From Zoogloea sp. (GTDB lineage: Bacteria; Pseudomonadota; Gammaproteobacteria; Burkholderiales; Rhodocyclaceae), in contig WBTZ01000034.1 in assembly GCA_009026175.1 (NCBI GenBank), forward strand, positions 1 through 39,419: a DNA stretch of 39,419 nucleotides. The letters run 5' to 3'. Below, piece by piece: positions 1-11,787 of the stretch. Positions within the stretch are counted from its first letter, which is position 1. Each line of letters starts with the position of its first letter. The notes under the pieces are model-generated. The model saw nothing but the letters and a program-made list of their open reading frames with translations, was not told where the DNA came from and ran no database searches. A program made the translations under genes and the position numbers.

Positions 1-51
1 GCCCCCCCCCGGGCCGCCTGCGGCCTGCCCTGGAACGAGGTTGCGGGATGA
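1..51 (+). CDS. possible 3' tail of an upstream gene cut by the window edge
   Basis: Frame 1 is open from base 1 and ends with TGA at 49-51, which overlaps the ATG of the next gene (48-50) as ATGA. Seven other gene pairs in the window use exactly this overlap, so a coding gene ending here is plausible. Only 16 residues (ending WNEVAG) are visible, too few to name a family. An open frame this short could also arise by chance. Confidence 0.3.
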   Translation, partial: APPRAACGLPWNEVAG

Positions 52-692
52 AGCTGCGCATCGTACTGACCGACGACCACCGCATGTTCCGGGACACCCT
101 CCGGCGCGTGCTGGACGACGAACCGGGCCTGACGGTCGTGGGCGAGGCCGGGGACGGGGCCGAGGCCCTGCAGGTCGTCGGCGAACTCCAGCCCGACGTC
201 ATGCTGCTCGACATCGGCCTGCCCGGCATGAGCGGCATCGAAGTTGCCCGCCAGATCCAGCGCCGCCATCCGCGGGTCAAGGTCATCGCCCTCACCGGGC
301 ACAGCGAACGCCCCTTCGTGGAGGAGATGATGCGTGCCGGCGCACTCGGCTACGTGCTCAAGTCCACCGGAGTGGACGAACTCCTGCGCGCCCTGCGCGC
401 CGTTGCCGTCGGCCAGCACTTCCTGAGCACAGAGGTCATCGGCACCATGCTCAAGTACGTCAACGCGGAGGCCACCTCGGAAACTCCGCCCATCGTGACT
501 CTGACCCCCCGCGAACAGGCGGTGCTGAGCTTGCTCGCGGGCGGCCGGCGCAGCGCCGACATCGCCACCGAACTGGACATCACGGTCGCCGCCGTCGAGG
601 TGCACCGCCGCAACATCAAGGGCAAGCTGGGACTGCACACCACCGCGGAGCTGACCCGCTACGCCATCCGGGAAGGCCTCATTCCCGCCTGA
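48..692 (+). CDS. NarL/FixJ-type response regulator (REC + LuxR HTH)
   Basis: A 214-residue DNA-binding response regulator. The receiver domain covers about residues 1-120, with the acidic pair D9/D10, the phospho-acceptor D55 in LLDIGLPGMSG, and a conserved Lys in YVLKSTG. A LuxR-type helix-turn-helix occupies about 150-212 (LTPREQAVLSLLAGG, then AAVEVHRRNIKGKL). The start ATG is preceded by GAGG. It lies 19 bases upstream of a hybrid kinase and is the first gene of a four-gene signalling block that contains a second regulator of the same class (5228-5863). NarL-type regulators are normally phosphorylated by HisKA_3 kinases such as the one at 4098-5231, so either regulator may be its partner. 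Target genes are not evident. Confidence 0.93.
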   Translation: MKLRIVLTDDHRMFRDTLRRVLDDEPGLTVVGEAGDGAEALQVVGELQPDVMLLDIGLPGMSGIEVARQIQRRHPRVKVIALTGHSERPFVEEMMRAGALGYVLKSTGVDELLRALRAVAVGQHFLSTEVIGTMLKYVNAEATSETPPIVTLTPREQAVLSLLAGGRRSADIATELDITVAAVEVHRRNIKGKLGLHTTAELTRYAIREGLIPA

Positions 693-711
693 GCCCCTGG
701 TCAACGACACC

Positions 712-4097
<3,386 letters not shown>

Positions 4098-4101
<4 letters not shown>

Positions 4102-5231
4102 GCTCCCCCCTGTCGATTACCCTTGCCTTCGGGCTGGGCGCACTGACCAGCGCTGCCCTGCTCGCCGCCCTGATCATCCTCCTGCGCACCCGCAAGGCCT
4201 GGCGCAAGGACCGGGACCTCCTGCGCTGCGTCTTCGATGAGTCGGCCGTCGGGATGGCGGTGGCCAGCCCCTCCGGGCACTACATCCGGGTCAATCGGGC
4301 CATGTGCGAATTCGTCGGCTACCCGGAGGCCGAGCTGCTTGGCATGTCCTACCTGGACATCACCCATCCCGATGATCTGGACGAAAACCTCCAGGGCCGC
4401 GGCCGCATCCTGCAGGGCGAGCTGCAGCGCTTCCAGCAGGAGAAACGCTACATCCGCAAGGACGGGCAGGTGATCTGGGCGCTGATGGTGGTCAGCCCGG
4501 TGCTTGACGCCGACGGCCGCGTCACCAGCACGGTGGGGCAAATGCTCAACATCGACTACCAGAAGAAGGTCGAACACGACCTGCGCACCTTGTCCGGCCA
4601 CCAGAAGACGATCGTCGAGGACGAACGGACCCGCATCGCCCGGGAGATCCACGACGACCTGGGACAACGCCTGACGGCCCTGAAACTGGATATCTCGCTG
4701 CTGCGCCTCGGCTTCGGCCACAACCCCGAGCTGCTGCGCCTGGCCGAAAGCATGGGCAGGCTGCTCGACGACACCATGGAGACCGTCCGCCGCATCTCCA
4801 GCAACCTGCGCCCGGCGGCCCTCGACCTGGGCCTGGTGGCCGCGCTCGAGTGGCTGGCCGAAGACCTGGAACTGCGCTCCGGCATCTGTTGCCGCCTCGA
4901 CACCGGCGACGAGGACATTGCCCTGGACGAGAACCGGGCCACCGTCGTCTTCCGGGTCGTGCAGGAGTCCCTGACCAATGTGGTCCGCCACGCCGAAGCC
5001 AGCGAGGTGAGGATCGCCCTGCGCAGTGCGGAGACACACCTGAGCCTGCAGATCCAGGACAACGGCCGCGGCTTCAACCCGAAGGCCCCCTCCCCCTGCC
5101 GCGGCTTCGGCCTGCTCAGCATGGAAGAGCGCGTCCGTGCCCTCGGTGGCCACCTGCGGCTGGAGAGCGCCCCGGGGGCGGGCGTCAGCCTGTCCATCTT
5201 CATCCCCTTGCCGGATGCGGTGCCCGCATGA
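4098..5231 (+). CDS. NarX-type PAS histidine kinase (HisKA_3)
   Basis: A 377-residue kinase. I chose the ATG at 4098 because it overlaps the stop of the upstream kinase gene (ATGA) and gives a clean N-terminal membrane helix (about 8-30). A PAS domain follows at about 38-155 (FDESAVGMAVASPSGHYIRVN). The HisKA_3 dimerisation domain carries REIHDDLGQRLTALK, with the phospho-His near 185. The ATPase domain shows QESLTNVVRHA, DNGRGF and GFGLLSMEERV. This architecture normally phosphorylates NarL/FixJ regulators, and one is encoded immediately downstream with another ATGA overlap, so this pair is very likely cognate. With a single membrane helix and no large periplasmic loop, its PAS domain probably senses a cytoplasmic signal. 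Confidence 0.93.
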
Positions 5232-5863
5232 TCCGGGTCCTGATTGCCGACGATCACGCCATCGTCCGGAGCGGGCTGACGCAGATCATCGCCACCACCC
5301 TCGACATCACCGCAGCGGGCGAAGCCACCCGCGGTGAAGAGATCCCGGGTCAGCTCGACGCCGTGGCGGCAGATGTCCTGCTGCTCGACATGGCGATGCC
5401 CGGCCTCTCCGGCGTGGCACTGATCCGCAGCCTGCGCGACAGCGGCATCACCCTGCCGATCCTGGTCCTGTCCATGCACAACGAAGGACAGATCGTCGAC
5501 CGCGCCATCAAGGCCGGCGCCAACGGCTACGTCACCAAGGGCAGCGAGCCCGAAGTGCTGCTCGACGGCATCCGCCAGGTCGCCGCCGGCCGGCGCTTCA
5601 TCGACCCTGTGCTGCACGCCAGGCCCTGCGCCGAGGCCCGCCCCGGACTGGCGGCCGCCCCCCACCTGACCTTGTCCGAAAGGGAGCGGCAGGTCCTGGA
5701 GGGCATCACCGCCGGGGAAGCCCTCGGCGACATCGCCGAGCGCCTGCACCTCAGCCCCAAGACCGTCAGCACCCACAAGATGCGCCTGATGGAGAAGCTC
5801 GGTATCGACAACAACGCCGACCTGCTCCGCTACGCCATCCGCCACGGCCTGGCGGGCGAGTGA
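5228..5863 (+). CDS. NarL/FixJ-type response regulator (REC + LuxR HTH)
   Basis: A 211-residue response regulator, with start ATG at 5228 overlapping the stop of the kinase gene (ATGA). The receiver domain has D8/D9, phospho-acceptor D54 in LLLDMAMPGLSG and Lys in GYVTKGSEP. The LuxR helix-turn-helix lies at about 147-208 (LTLSERERQVLEGITAG, SPKTVSTHKMRLMEKLG). It resembles the regulator at 48-692 in length and layout, as if the block had duplicated its output module, but the sequences have diverged clearly. It is the last gene of the block and is followed by an intergenic stretch with repeat palindromes. Confidence 0.94.
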   Translation: MIRVLIADDHAIVRSGLTQIIATTLDITAAGEATRGEEIPGQLDAVAADVLLLDMAMPGLSGVALIRSLRDSGITLPILVLSMHNEGQIVDRAIKAGANGYVTKGSEPEVLLDGIRQVAAGRRFIDPVLHARPCAEARPGLAAAPHLTLSERERQVLEGITAGEALGDIAERLHLSPKTVSTHKMRLMEKLGIDNNADLLRYAIRHGLAGE

Positions 5864-5889
5864 GCGGATCGGGTGTGAGCGCCCCCCCC

Positions 5890-5954
5890 GCAGGGGCGGT
5901 TTCAGCCGCCCACGAACGTCGATCCGGCACCTGCAGGCGGCTGAAGCTGCCCCT
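5890..5954. repeat. two REP-like imperfect palindromes
   Basis: Bases 5890-5912 (core GGGGCGGTTTCAGCCGCCC) and 5931-5954 (core GGCGGCTGAAGCTGCCCC) are degenerate, oppositely oriented copies of the palindrome that occurs in perfect form at 36036-36063. They sit in the 275-base gap (5864-6138) between the response regulator and the chemoreceptor. Paired inverted copies of a GC-rich palindrome outside genes are typical of REP/BIME elements. They may also act as a transcription terminator for the two-component block, though no clear T tract follows. Confidence 0.55.
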
Positions 5955-6138
5955 ATACCCCCCCGGGATACCCATCCAACCATCCCTCTCGATTCAGGAA
6001 AACCTGACATACAGCTGTCGGCTGGGCTGATATCGTCAGAACGTGGCAAGTAGATTGACCCAATACGTGCAGTGCGCTCCAGGATCAACACTTACTCCGA
6101 CTGCATCCGAGTCGGCCTCCTGACAAGAGAGGGACCCC

Positions 6139-7755
6139 ATGAAGATCAACCTTCCCGTCACCCAGCGCGAAATCTCGTTTCCTCCGGGACGCTACCTGGT
6201 GTCCAAGACCGATACCCGGGGCGTGATCACCTACGCCAACGATGCTTTTGTCGACATCAGCGGTTTCAGCCGGGCCGAGTTGATCGGACAGCACCACAAC
6301 CTGGTGCGGCACCCGGACATGCCGCCCGAGGCCTTTGCCGACCTGTGGGGCACCCTCAAGAGCGGCCTGCCCTGGCATGGACTGGTCAAGAACCGCTGCA
6401 GGAACGGTGATTTCTACTGGGTCAAGGCCGCGGTGGTGCCGATCCGCAAGGACGGGCAGGTGGTCGGTTACATGTCGGTGCGCACCGAGCCCAGCCGGGA
6501 GCAGGTGCGTCAGGCCACGCAGCTGTACCAGCGGGTCCGCGAGAAACGCGCCGACTTTCCGGCGGTGCGGCCCGGCCTGCTCGGCCGCGTGTCCTTCAGC
6601 ACCCGCCTGTGGGCCATCATGGGGGGCATCTCCCTGATCTCTGCAGGCTTCGCCGTGCCCGCCCTGGCAGGCCTTCTGGACGCAGACATGCTGCCGGTGC
6701 TGGGGGCGGCAGCCCTGCTCAACAGCCTCGCCGCCATCGGTATCGGCATCTATTTCACCATCAAGATCGACCGCCCCCTGACCCGCGCCGTCGACTTCTT
6801 CAACCGGGTTGCCGAAGGCAAGCTGACCAACGAGGTGGATGTGACCAGCCGGGACGAGACCGGCCTGCTGTTCTGCCAGCTTGCCGGCATGCAGGTGAAC
6901 CTGCTGGCCATGCTCGACGACATCGCCATGACCGCCGACACGATCGAAGCCCGCAGCCGGGACCTGGAGCAGCAGATCGCCCAGGTCAGCGAACAGTCGG
7001 CGCACCAGTTCGACGACGCCCAGAGCGTCACCGCCGCCACCGAGCAATTGAGTGTGTCGGTGCGGGAGGTGGCCAACAATGCCACCGACACCTCCGACGC
7101 CGCCAACCGGGTGCAATCCCTGATCGAGACCGGCAACCAGCGGATCGGCCAGACCATGTCGATGACCCGCCAGGTGGTCGATGCCATGGCCCAGTCCGGC
7201 GCCACCGTGACCGCCCTGTCCGAGGCGATCCAGCAGATCGGCAACATCACCGGGGTGATCTCCGCGCTGGCCAGCCAGACCAATCTGCTGGCCCTCAATG
7301 CCGCCATCGAGGCCGCCCGCGCCGGCGAACAGGGCCGCGGCTTCGCGGTGGTGGCCGACGAAGTGCGCACCCTGGCCGAGCGCACCGCCTCGAGCACCCG
7401 CGAGATCTCCACCACCGTGGACCAGATCCAGAGCATGTCAGGCCTGGCGGTGGAGGCCATGGAATCAGCCCGGCGGGAAGTGGAGGCCACCATCACCCAC
7501 CTGCAGGAAGGGGCCGGCAACCTGGGCAACGTGACCGGCGCGGCGGACGAAGTGACCGAGAGGTCGCGCCAGATCTCGAGCGCCACGGTGGAGCAGACCC
7601 AGGCCAGCGAGGACGTCGCCCGCAGCATGGAGCGCATCACCCAGCGGATCGAAGACAACCAGGAAGCTGCCCGCTGCGCCACCCGCGCCGCCCAGGAACT
7701 CCTTCACACATCAGGCCGTTTGAAGGCGCTGATCGAAGGATTCACGATACACTGA
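6139..7755 (+). CDS. Aer-like methyl-accepting chemotaxis protein with N-terminal PAS
   Basis: A 538-residue chemoreceptor. An N-terminal PAS domain (about 15-125; [36 protein letters not shown]) closely resembles the FAD-binding PAS of the aerotaxis receptor Aer. Two hydrophobic helices follow at about 155-178 and 188-212, with hardly any periplasmic loop between them, then a HAMP region and the receptor signalling hairpin with the conserved tip ([36 protein letters not shown]). This is the classic layout of a receptor sensing redox or energy state from the cytoplasm. No CheR-binding pentapeptide is present at the C terminus (it ends GFTIH). AGAGGG precedes the ATG. The next two genes follow closely, suggesting a shared redox function. 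Confidence 0.95.
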   Translation: MKINLPVTQREISFPPGRYLVSKTDTRGVITYANDAFVDISGFSRAELIGQHHNLVRHPDMPPEAFADLWGTLKSGLPWHGLVKNRCRNGDFYWVKAAVVPIRKDGQVVGYMSVRTEPSREQVRQATQLYQRVREKRADFPAVRPGLLGRVSFSTRLWAIMGGISLISAGFAVPALAGLLDADMLPVLGAAALLNSLAAIGIGIYFTIKIDRPLTRAVDFFNRVAEGKLTNEVDVTSRDETGLLFCQLAGMQVNLLAMLDDIAMTADTIEARSRDLEQQIAQVSEQSAHQFDDAQSVTAATEQLSVSVREVANNATDTSDAANRVQSLIETGNQRIGQTMSMTRQVVDAMAQSGATVTALSEAIQQIGNITGVISALASQTNLLALNAAIEAARAGEQGRGFAVVADEVRTLAERTASSTREISTTVDQIQSMSGLAVEAMESARREVEATITHLQEGAGNLGNVTGAADEVTERSRQISSATVEQTQASEDVARSMERITQRIEDNQEAARCATRAAQELLHTSGRLKALIEGFTIH

Positions 7756-7789
7756 TTAACAAAAGTGAAATACTTTAGGAATTGACTGC

Positions 7790-8566
7790 ATGCGCAACAT
7801 CCCTCTGTTCAGCACGGAGAACCATCGCTTTATCCTGCTGAACGAAAGCGAGCCCGGTGAAGAAGACGGCATCCGCTCCAACCAGTATCTGATCGTCAAT
7901 GGTGAGCACGGCGTGCTGCTCGACCCGGGCGGCTTCGGCGTGATGCCGCGTGTCCTCTCGGAGATGCTTCGCTATATCGGTCCCGACGCCCTCCGGGCGA
8001 TCATGCTGTCCCACCAGGATCCGGACATCGTCGGTGGCCTTGGCACCTGGCTGGAGATCAGCAACGCGCCGGTATACGTCTCACGCATCTGGCTGCGCTT
8101 TCTGCCGCACTACGGCCTGCCCTCCATGGAGCGCTTCGTAGGGGTGCCCGACGAGGGCATGCACTGCGAGGTCACGCCCGGCTTCCACCTGGACCTGCTG
8201 CCCGCCCACTTCCTGCACTCGGAAGGGCAGATCAACGTGTACGACCCGGTGTCGCGCATCCTGTTCACCGGCGACATCGGTGCGGCGATGATGCCCGACG
8301 GGGTGGACACCCCCTTCGTGGACGACTTCCAGGCCCACGTCCCCTACATCGAAGGCTTCCATCGCCGCTACATGGCCTCCAACCGGGCCACCCGCCTGTG
8401 GGTGGACATGGTGTCGAAGCTGCCCATCGACATGATCGCGCCGCAGCACGGCCCGGTGTACCGCGGTACCGCGGTGCCGGCCTTCCTGGACTGGTTCCGC
8501 CACCTCGAGTGTGGCGTTGACCTGATGGAGGCAGCCGGCCGCTTCCGGGGGATCGGCGACACATGA
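7790..8566 (+). CDS. flavodiiron/ODP-like metallo-beta-lactamase-fold protein
   Basis: A 258-residue stand-alone metallo-beta-lactamase-fold protein of the type found as the diiron half of flavodiiron proteins. The candidate metal ligands are H75, D77 and D79 in LSHQDPDIVGG, H143 in HFLHSEG, D162 in LFTGDIGAA and His near 220 in IAPQHGP. This is the flavodiiron order (HxExD, H, D, H), with Asp in place of the usual Glu at 77. No flavodoxin domain is attached, so electron delivery for O2 or NO reduction is lacking and a sensor role (as proposed for ODP proteins) is more likely. AGGA precedes the ATG. Its stop overlaps the start of the GGDEF-EAL gene (ATGA), and the Aer-like receptor lies 34 bases upstream. 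Confidence 0.88.
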   Translation: MRNIPLFSTENHRFILLNESEPGEEDGIRSNQYLIVNGEHGVLLDPGGFGVMPRVLSEMLRYIGPDALRAIMLSHQDPDIVGGLGTWLEISNAPVYVSRIWLRFLPHYGLPSMERFVGVPDEGMHCEVTPGFHLDLLPAHFLHSEGQINVYDPVSRILFTGDIGAAMMPDGVDTPFVDDFQAHVPYIEGFHRRYMASNRATRLWVDMVSKLPIDMIAPQHGPVYRGTAVPAFLDWFRHLECGVDLMEAAGRFRGIGDT

Positions 8567-10752
8567 CAGCCATCGTCCCGCTACTGCCCGAAGGCCAGGA
8601 GGCGATGCGCCAGCGCGTCCTCGAGAACTTCGCGGCCCTCTTCGAAAACCAGACCCGCAACCGCCGCTTCGCCTCCAGCGTCACCGAGATGACGCAAAGC
8701 ACCCACGTCGAACTGCTGGACGGCCTGCGTCAGGCCATCGACCAGATCGGCAAGCTCAAGCTCAGCGCGGAGGAGCGCGCGGCCATCACCTCCGGGCTGT
8801 CCCGCTCGGTGGCCCGCTGCGAGCGGCTGGACCGCACCCTCAACCTGCTCCTCGACGAGCGCCGGCGCAAGTGGCAGCAGAACGCCCGTGACCTGCAGCA
8901 GGCGATGCTCGAGTTCGACCGCACCTCACGCAACCTGGCCGGCACCCTGCTGGAGAAGGACCTGCTGGAGCGCCAGAGCCAGGTCCTCGAGACCATCGTG
9001 CTGTCGCACGAGAAGGTCACCCAGTGGAAGGCCTTCGTGCAGGAAGTGCTGCTCGGCTTCCACGACTACTTTCCCTTCGACCTGTTCTTCATTGCCTTTG
9101 CCGAAGAGAACGCCCTGTCCCTGTACATCTACTACATGGGGACGTTTCCGCAGGAGGTGAAGGACGCCGCCCGCAACAACCTGTCCCGCGACATGGTGGC
9201 CCACCTCAGGCTGCCGGCCGACGTGGCCCTCGACATCGAGGAGTTCCAGGTGCCCGGCCGCAGGGGACGGGATGTCGGCAGCATCGAGAACATCCGCATG
9301 ATCACCGTGCCGGTGCAGGACATCGAGGCCTCCAACCTGGCCGGCCTGCTCGGCATCGCCTACGCCTCGATGGACGATCTGACGCCCCAGGAGAGCAGCG
9401 TCATCCACTCCATCCTGGCGGTCATGGTGATGGTGGTGGGCTCCTCCAAGGCCCTCAACCGGACCCTCTCGGAGCTCGAGTACTACTCCACCCACGACCC
9501 CCTCACCGGCCTGCACAACCGACGCTACTTCAACGAGATCCTTGGCTACGAGGTCGGCCGCTCCGAGCGCCACAAGCACCAGTTCTCGATCCTGATGCTC
9601 GACCTGGACGACTTCAAGGACGTCAACGACACCTACGGCCACCCCTGCGGCGACCGGGTGCTGCAGCAGGTGGCCGAGCGCATGCGCTCGATCATGCGCA
9701 ACGGAGACCTGGCCACCCGCATCGGCGGTGACGAGTTCGCCATCATCCTGGTCGAGACCGGCGCCGACGGCGCCATGATCGTGGCCGAAAAGCTGCGCAC
9801 CGAGCTGCGCCAGATGACCTTCGAGAGCGAGGAAGGGCGGCGCTTCCACGTCACCACCTCGATCGGCGTGGTGACCTACCCCAACGACGCCCGCAGCCTC
9901 TCGGACCTGATGGCGGGGGTGGACCTCGGCCTTTACCGCGCCAAGGAGCTGGGCAAGGACGGCATCGGCACCCTGGAGTCGGTGGAGGACCGCATCCAGG
10001 CCAGCCGGCTGACCCGCGACTACGCCGAAAAGCTGCGCCTGTCCCTGCGTGAAGGCCGCGTGGTGCCCTTCTACCAGCGCATCATCGACGTGCGCACCGG
10101 CGAACCCATCGCCTGCGAGACCCTGGCCCGCATCGTCGAGCCGGACGGGCGCACCCTGTCGGCCGGCATGTTCATCGAGACCATCGAGAAGTACGGCCTC
10201 GGCCGCGACCTCGACCGCACCATCATCGACCAGGCCCTGCGCGCCGCCCGCGCCCGGCTGGACTCCGGGCAGGCGCCCTTCCGCCTCTTCATCAACCTGT
10301 CGGCACAGGAGATCCAGGGCCGCGGCATCCTCGGCTATGCCGAACAGCTGTGCGCCGAGCTGGGCATCCCACCCAGCGTCATCGTCTTCGAGATCCTCGA
10401 ACGGGATGCCATCGGCGACATGACCCACATGCGCAAATTCCTCAGCGACCTGCGCAAGAAGGGCTTCCTGTTCGCCCTCGACGACTTCGGCAGCGGCTAC
10501 AACTCCTTCCACTACCTGCGCGAGCTGAGTTTCGACTACGTGAAGATCGACGGCGCCTTCGTGAAGAACATCGTGCGCTCCAAGGTGGACACCATCCTGG
10601 TCCGCAACCTCACCCGCCTGTGCCAGGAGCTCGGCATCCTCACCATCGCCGAGTTCGTCGAATCGGAAGAGATCCTCACCTCCCTGCGGGAGATGGGTGT
10701 GGACTACGCCCAGGGCTTCCACCTGGGCGTCCCCGCCCCGCGCATCCACTGA
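8563..10752 (+). CDS. GGDEF-EAL protein (c-di-GMP synthesis/hydrolysis)
   Basis: A 729-residue cytoplasmic protein with no membrane helix. The first 150 residues are strongly helical or coiled-coil, followed by a GAF-like region (about 155-305). The GGDEF domain is intact (RIGGDEFAIIL, near 388) and has an RxxD inhibitory site (RNGD) exactly five residues before GGDEF. The EAL domain reads CETLARI where EALxR is usual; the catalytic Glu is kept, as are INLS, FEILE, DDFGSGYNSFHYL, KIDGAFV and IAEFVESEE, so phosphodiesterase activity is plausible. The gene overlaps the ODP-like gene by ATGA, so the diiron protein probably feeds its signal to this enzyme. A hairpin follows immediately downstream. 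Confidence 0.95.
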   Translation: MTAIVPLLPEGQEAMRQRVLENFAALFENQTRNRRFASSVTEMTQSTHVELLDGLRQAIDQIGKLKLSAEERAAITSGLSRSVARCERLDRTLNLLLDERRRKWQQNARDLQQAMLEFDRTSRNLAGTLLEKDLLERQSQVLETIVLSHEKVTQWKAFVQEVLLGFHDYFPFDLFFIAFAEENALSLYIYYMGTFPQEVKDAARNNLSRDMVAHLRLPADVALDIEEFQVPGRRGRDVGSIENIRMITVPVQDIEASNLAGLLGIAYASMDDLTPQESSVIHSILAVMVMVVGSSKALNRTLSELEYYSTHDPLTGLHNRRYFNEILGYEVGRSERHKHQFSILMLDLDDFKDVNDTYGHPCGDRVLQQVAERMRSIMRNGDLATRIGGDEFAIILVETGADGAMIVAEKLRTELRQMTFESEEGRRFHVTTSIGVVTYPNDARSLSDLMAGVDLGLYRAKELGKDGIGTLESVEDRIQASRLTRDYAEKLRLSLREGRVVPFYQRIIDVRTGEPIACETLARIVEPDGRTLSAGMFIETIEKYGLGRDLDRTIIDQALRAARARLDSGQAPFRLFINLSAQEIQGRGILGYAEQLCAELGIPPSVIVFEILERDAIGDMTHMRKFLSDLRKKGFLFALDDFGSGYNSFHYLRELSFDYVKIDGAFVKNIVRSKVDTILVRNLTRLCQELGILTIAEFVESEEILTSLREMGVDYAQGFHLGVPAPRIH

Positions 10753-10755
10753 GCG

Positions 10756-10781
10756 GCGGACAGGGCTCCGGCCCTGTCCGC
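10756..10781. terminator. hairpin terminator between convergent genes
   Basis: A perfect 10-base stem (GCGGACAGGG paired with CCCTGTCCGC) with a 6-base loop lies in the 45-base gap between the converging GGDEF-EAL gene and the 10798-11787 gene. Only a short TTC follows, so it may be an imperfect intrinsic terminator, probably acting in both directions. Confidence 0.7.
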
Positions 10782-10797
10782 TTCAACACTCTCCGCC

Positions 10798-11787
10798 TCA
10801 GCCCTGCCCGATACGCAGGCACACCTGGGTCTGGTTGAGCAGCAGGTAGGCGATCTCGCCGAAGCTCATCGGCCCCGGCGGCGTGCCGGTGCTGCGCCCC
10901 TCCAGGCCCCAGTAGGAATAGTTGAGGATGCAGTTGCACGACCACAGGGCCGGCTCCATCCCCTCCTCCACCGGCGGCACCGAGAAGTCCACCGGCGCCG
11001 CCAGACGGTACTCCACGTCATCGAACACCGGTGCGTAGAAATCCACCCGGCCGGTGGCACCGTCGATCGCCTTGATCGACACATTCACCGACGCGCCGCC
11101 GTAGTCCGCCACCAGCGGCAGGCGTGGGTCCACCCCGCGGGCCAGCAGGTACTCCGCCAGATTGCGCGGCTCGCCATTCACCGAGCAGGCCGACGCCGAA
11201 AAACCCGTCTCCGCAAAGCGCAGCCTGTCCTCGCCGCCCTGCGTCATGGCGTTGAGGATGTCGATGCGGGCATAGGCCTCATCCGGCAGGGGCACATGCA
11301 TCACCACCGCCCGCTCGGCGTCGAAATGCGGGCCGCTGCCCAGCACCACCTGCGGCGTGGCCCGCCCCAGATCGTCCAGGTGACAGCCCGCCACCCAGCC
11401 GGCGACCGGCTTGATGAACATGTCCTCGAAGGCGGGCGCACGCCGGGCGTACAGGGAATGGACCGCCGAGAAAGCCGGGATGATGATCAGGCTGTAGCCG
11501 TTGTCCGGCCCGTCCACACACAGCTGGTCAAGGCCCGCCACATCATAGAAGCGCAGCTGCGGCGCACCGGCCGTCACCGGCACCTCGGTCACGAAGAGGC
11601 GCTCGCGGCTGCTCACCCCGCCCGTGTCGTCCATGAAGTACGGGATGGTGCCGCCCATCCAGTTGCCCGCCGGCAACCGGCGCAGGACCGCCTCGTCGCC
11701 GGCCAGCATCAGGAAACGCCCTTCACTGATCAGGCCGGCGGCTTCGTCCGGCGTCATCAGACAGTTGATCGGCAGCTCTGCGCTCAT
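10798..11787 (-). CDS. conserved protein of unknown function (DUF6976-like)
   Basis: A 329-residue soluble protein with no signal peptide or membrane helix. Recognisable features are an N-terminal LMTPDEAAGLISEGRFLMLAGDE, the stretch PAGNWMGGTIPYFM, and a Cys-containing C-terminal stretch (ALWSCNCILNYSYWGLEG). From memory it matches the uncharacterised family DUF6976; I could not verify this. No catalytic motif can be assigned. Its ATG overlaps the stop of the upstream gene (ATGA, 11784-11787), so the two products are probably made together and may act together. Confidence 0.75.
   Translation of the reverse strand: MSAELPINCLMTPDEAAGLISEGRFLMLAGDEAVLRRLPAGNWMGGTIPYFMDDTGGVSSRERLFVTEVPVTAGAPQLRFYDVAGLDQLCVDGPDNGYSLIIIPAFSAVHSLYARRAPAFEDMFIKPVAGWVAGCHLDDLGRATPQVVLGSGPHFDAERAVVMHVPLPDEAYARIDILNAMTQGGEDRLRFAETGFSASACSVNGEPRNLAEYLLARGVDPRLPLVADYGGASVNVSIKAIDGATGRVDFYAPVFDDVEYRLAAPVDFSVPPVEEGMEPALWSCNCILNYSYWGLEGRSTGTPPGPMSFGEIAYLLLNQTQVCLRIGQG

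Noticed and set aside
4850-5227. Extended N terminus for the second response regulator
   Set aside because: The extension lies within the ATPase domain of the upstream kinase in another frame; the receiver domain begins exactly at the ATG at 5228.
6020-6050. Possible sigma-28 promoter (GCTGATAT) before the chemoreceptor
   Set aside because: The -10-like element has mismatches and no TAAA-type -35 element is found at the right distance.
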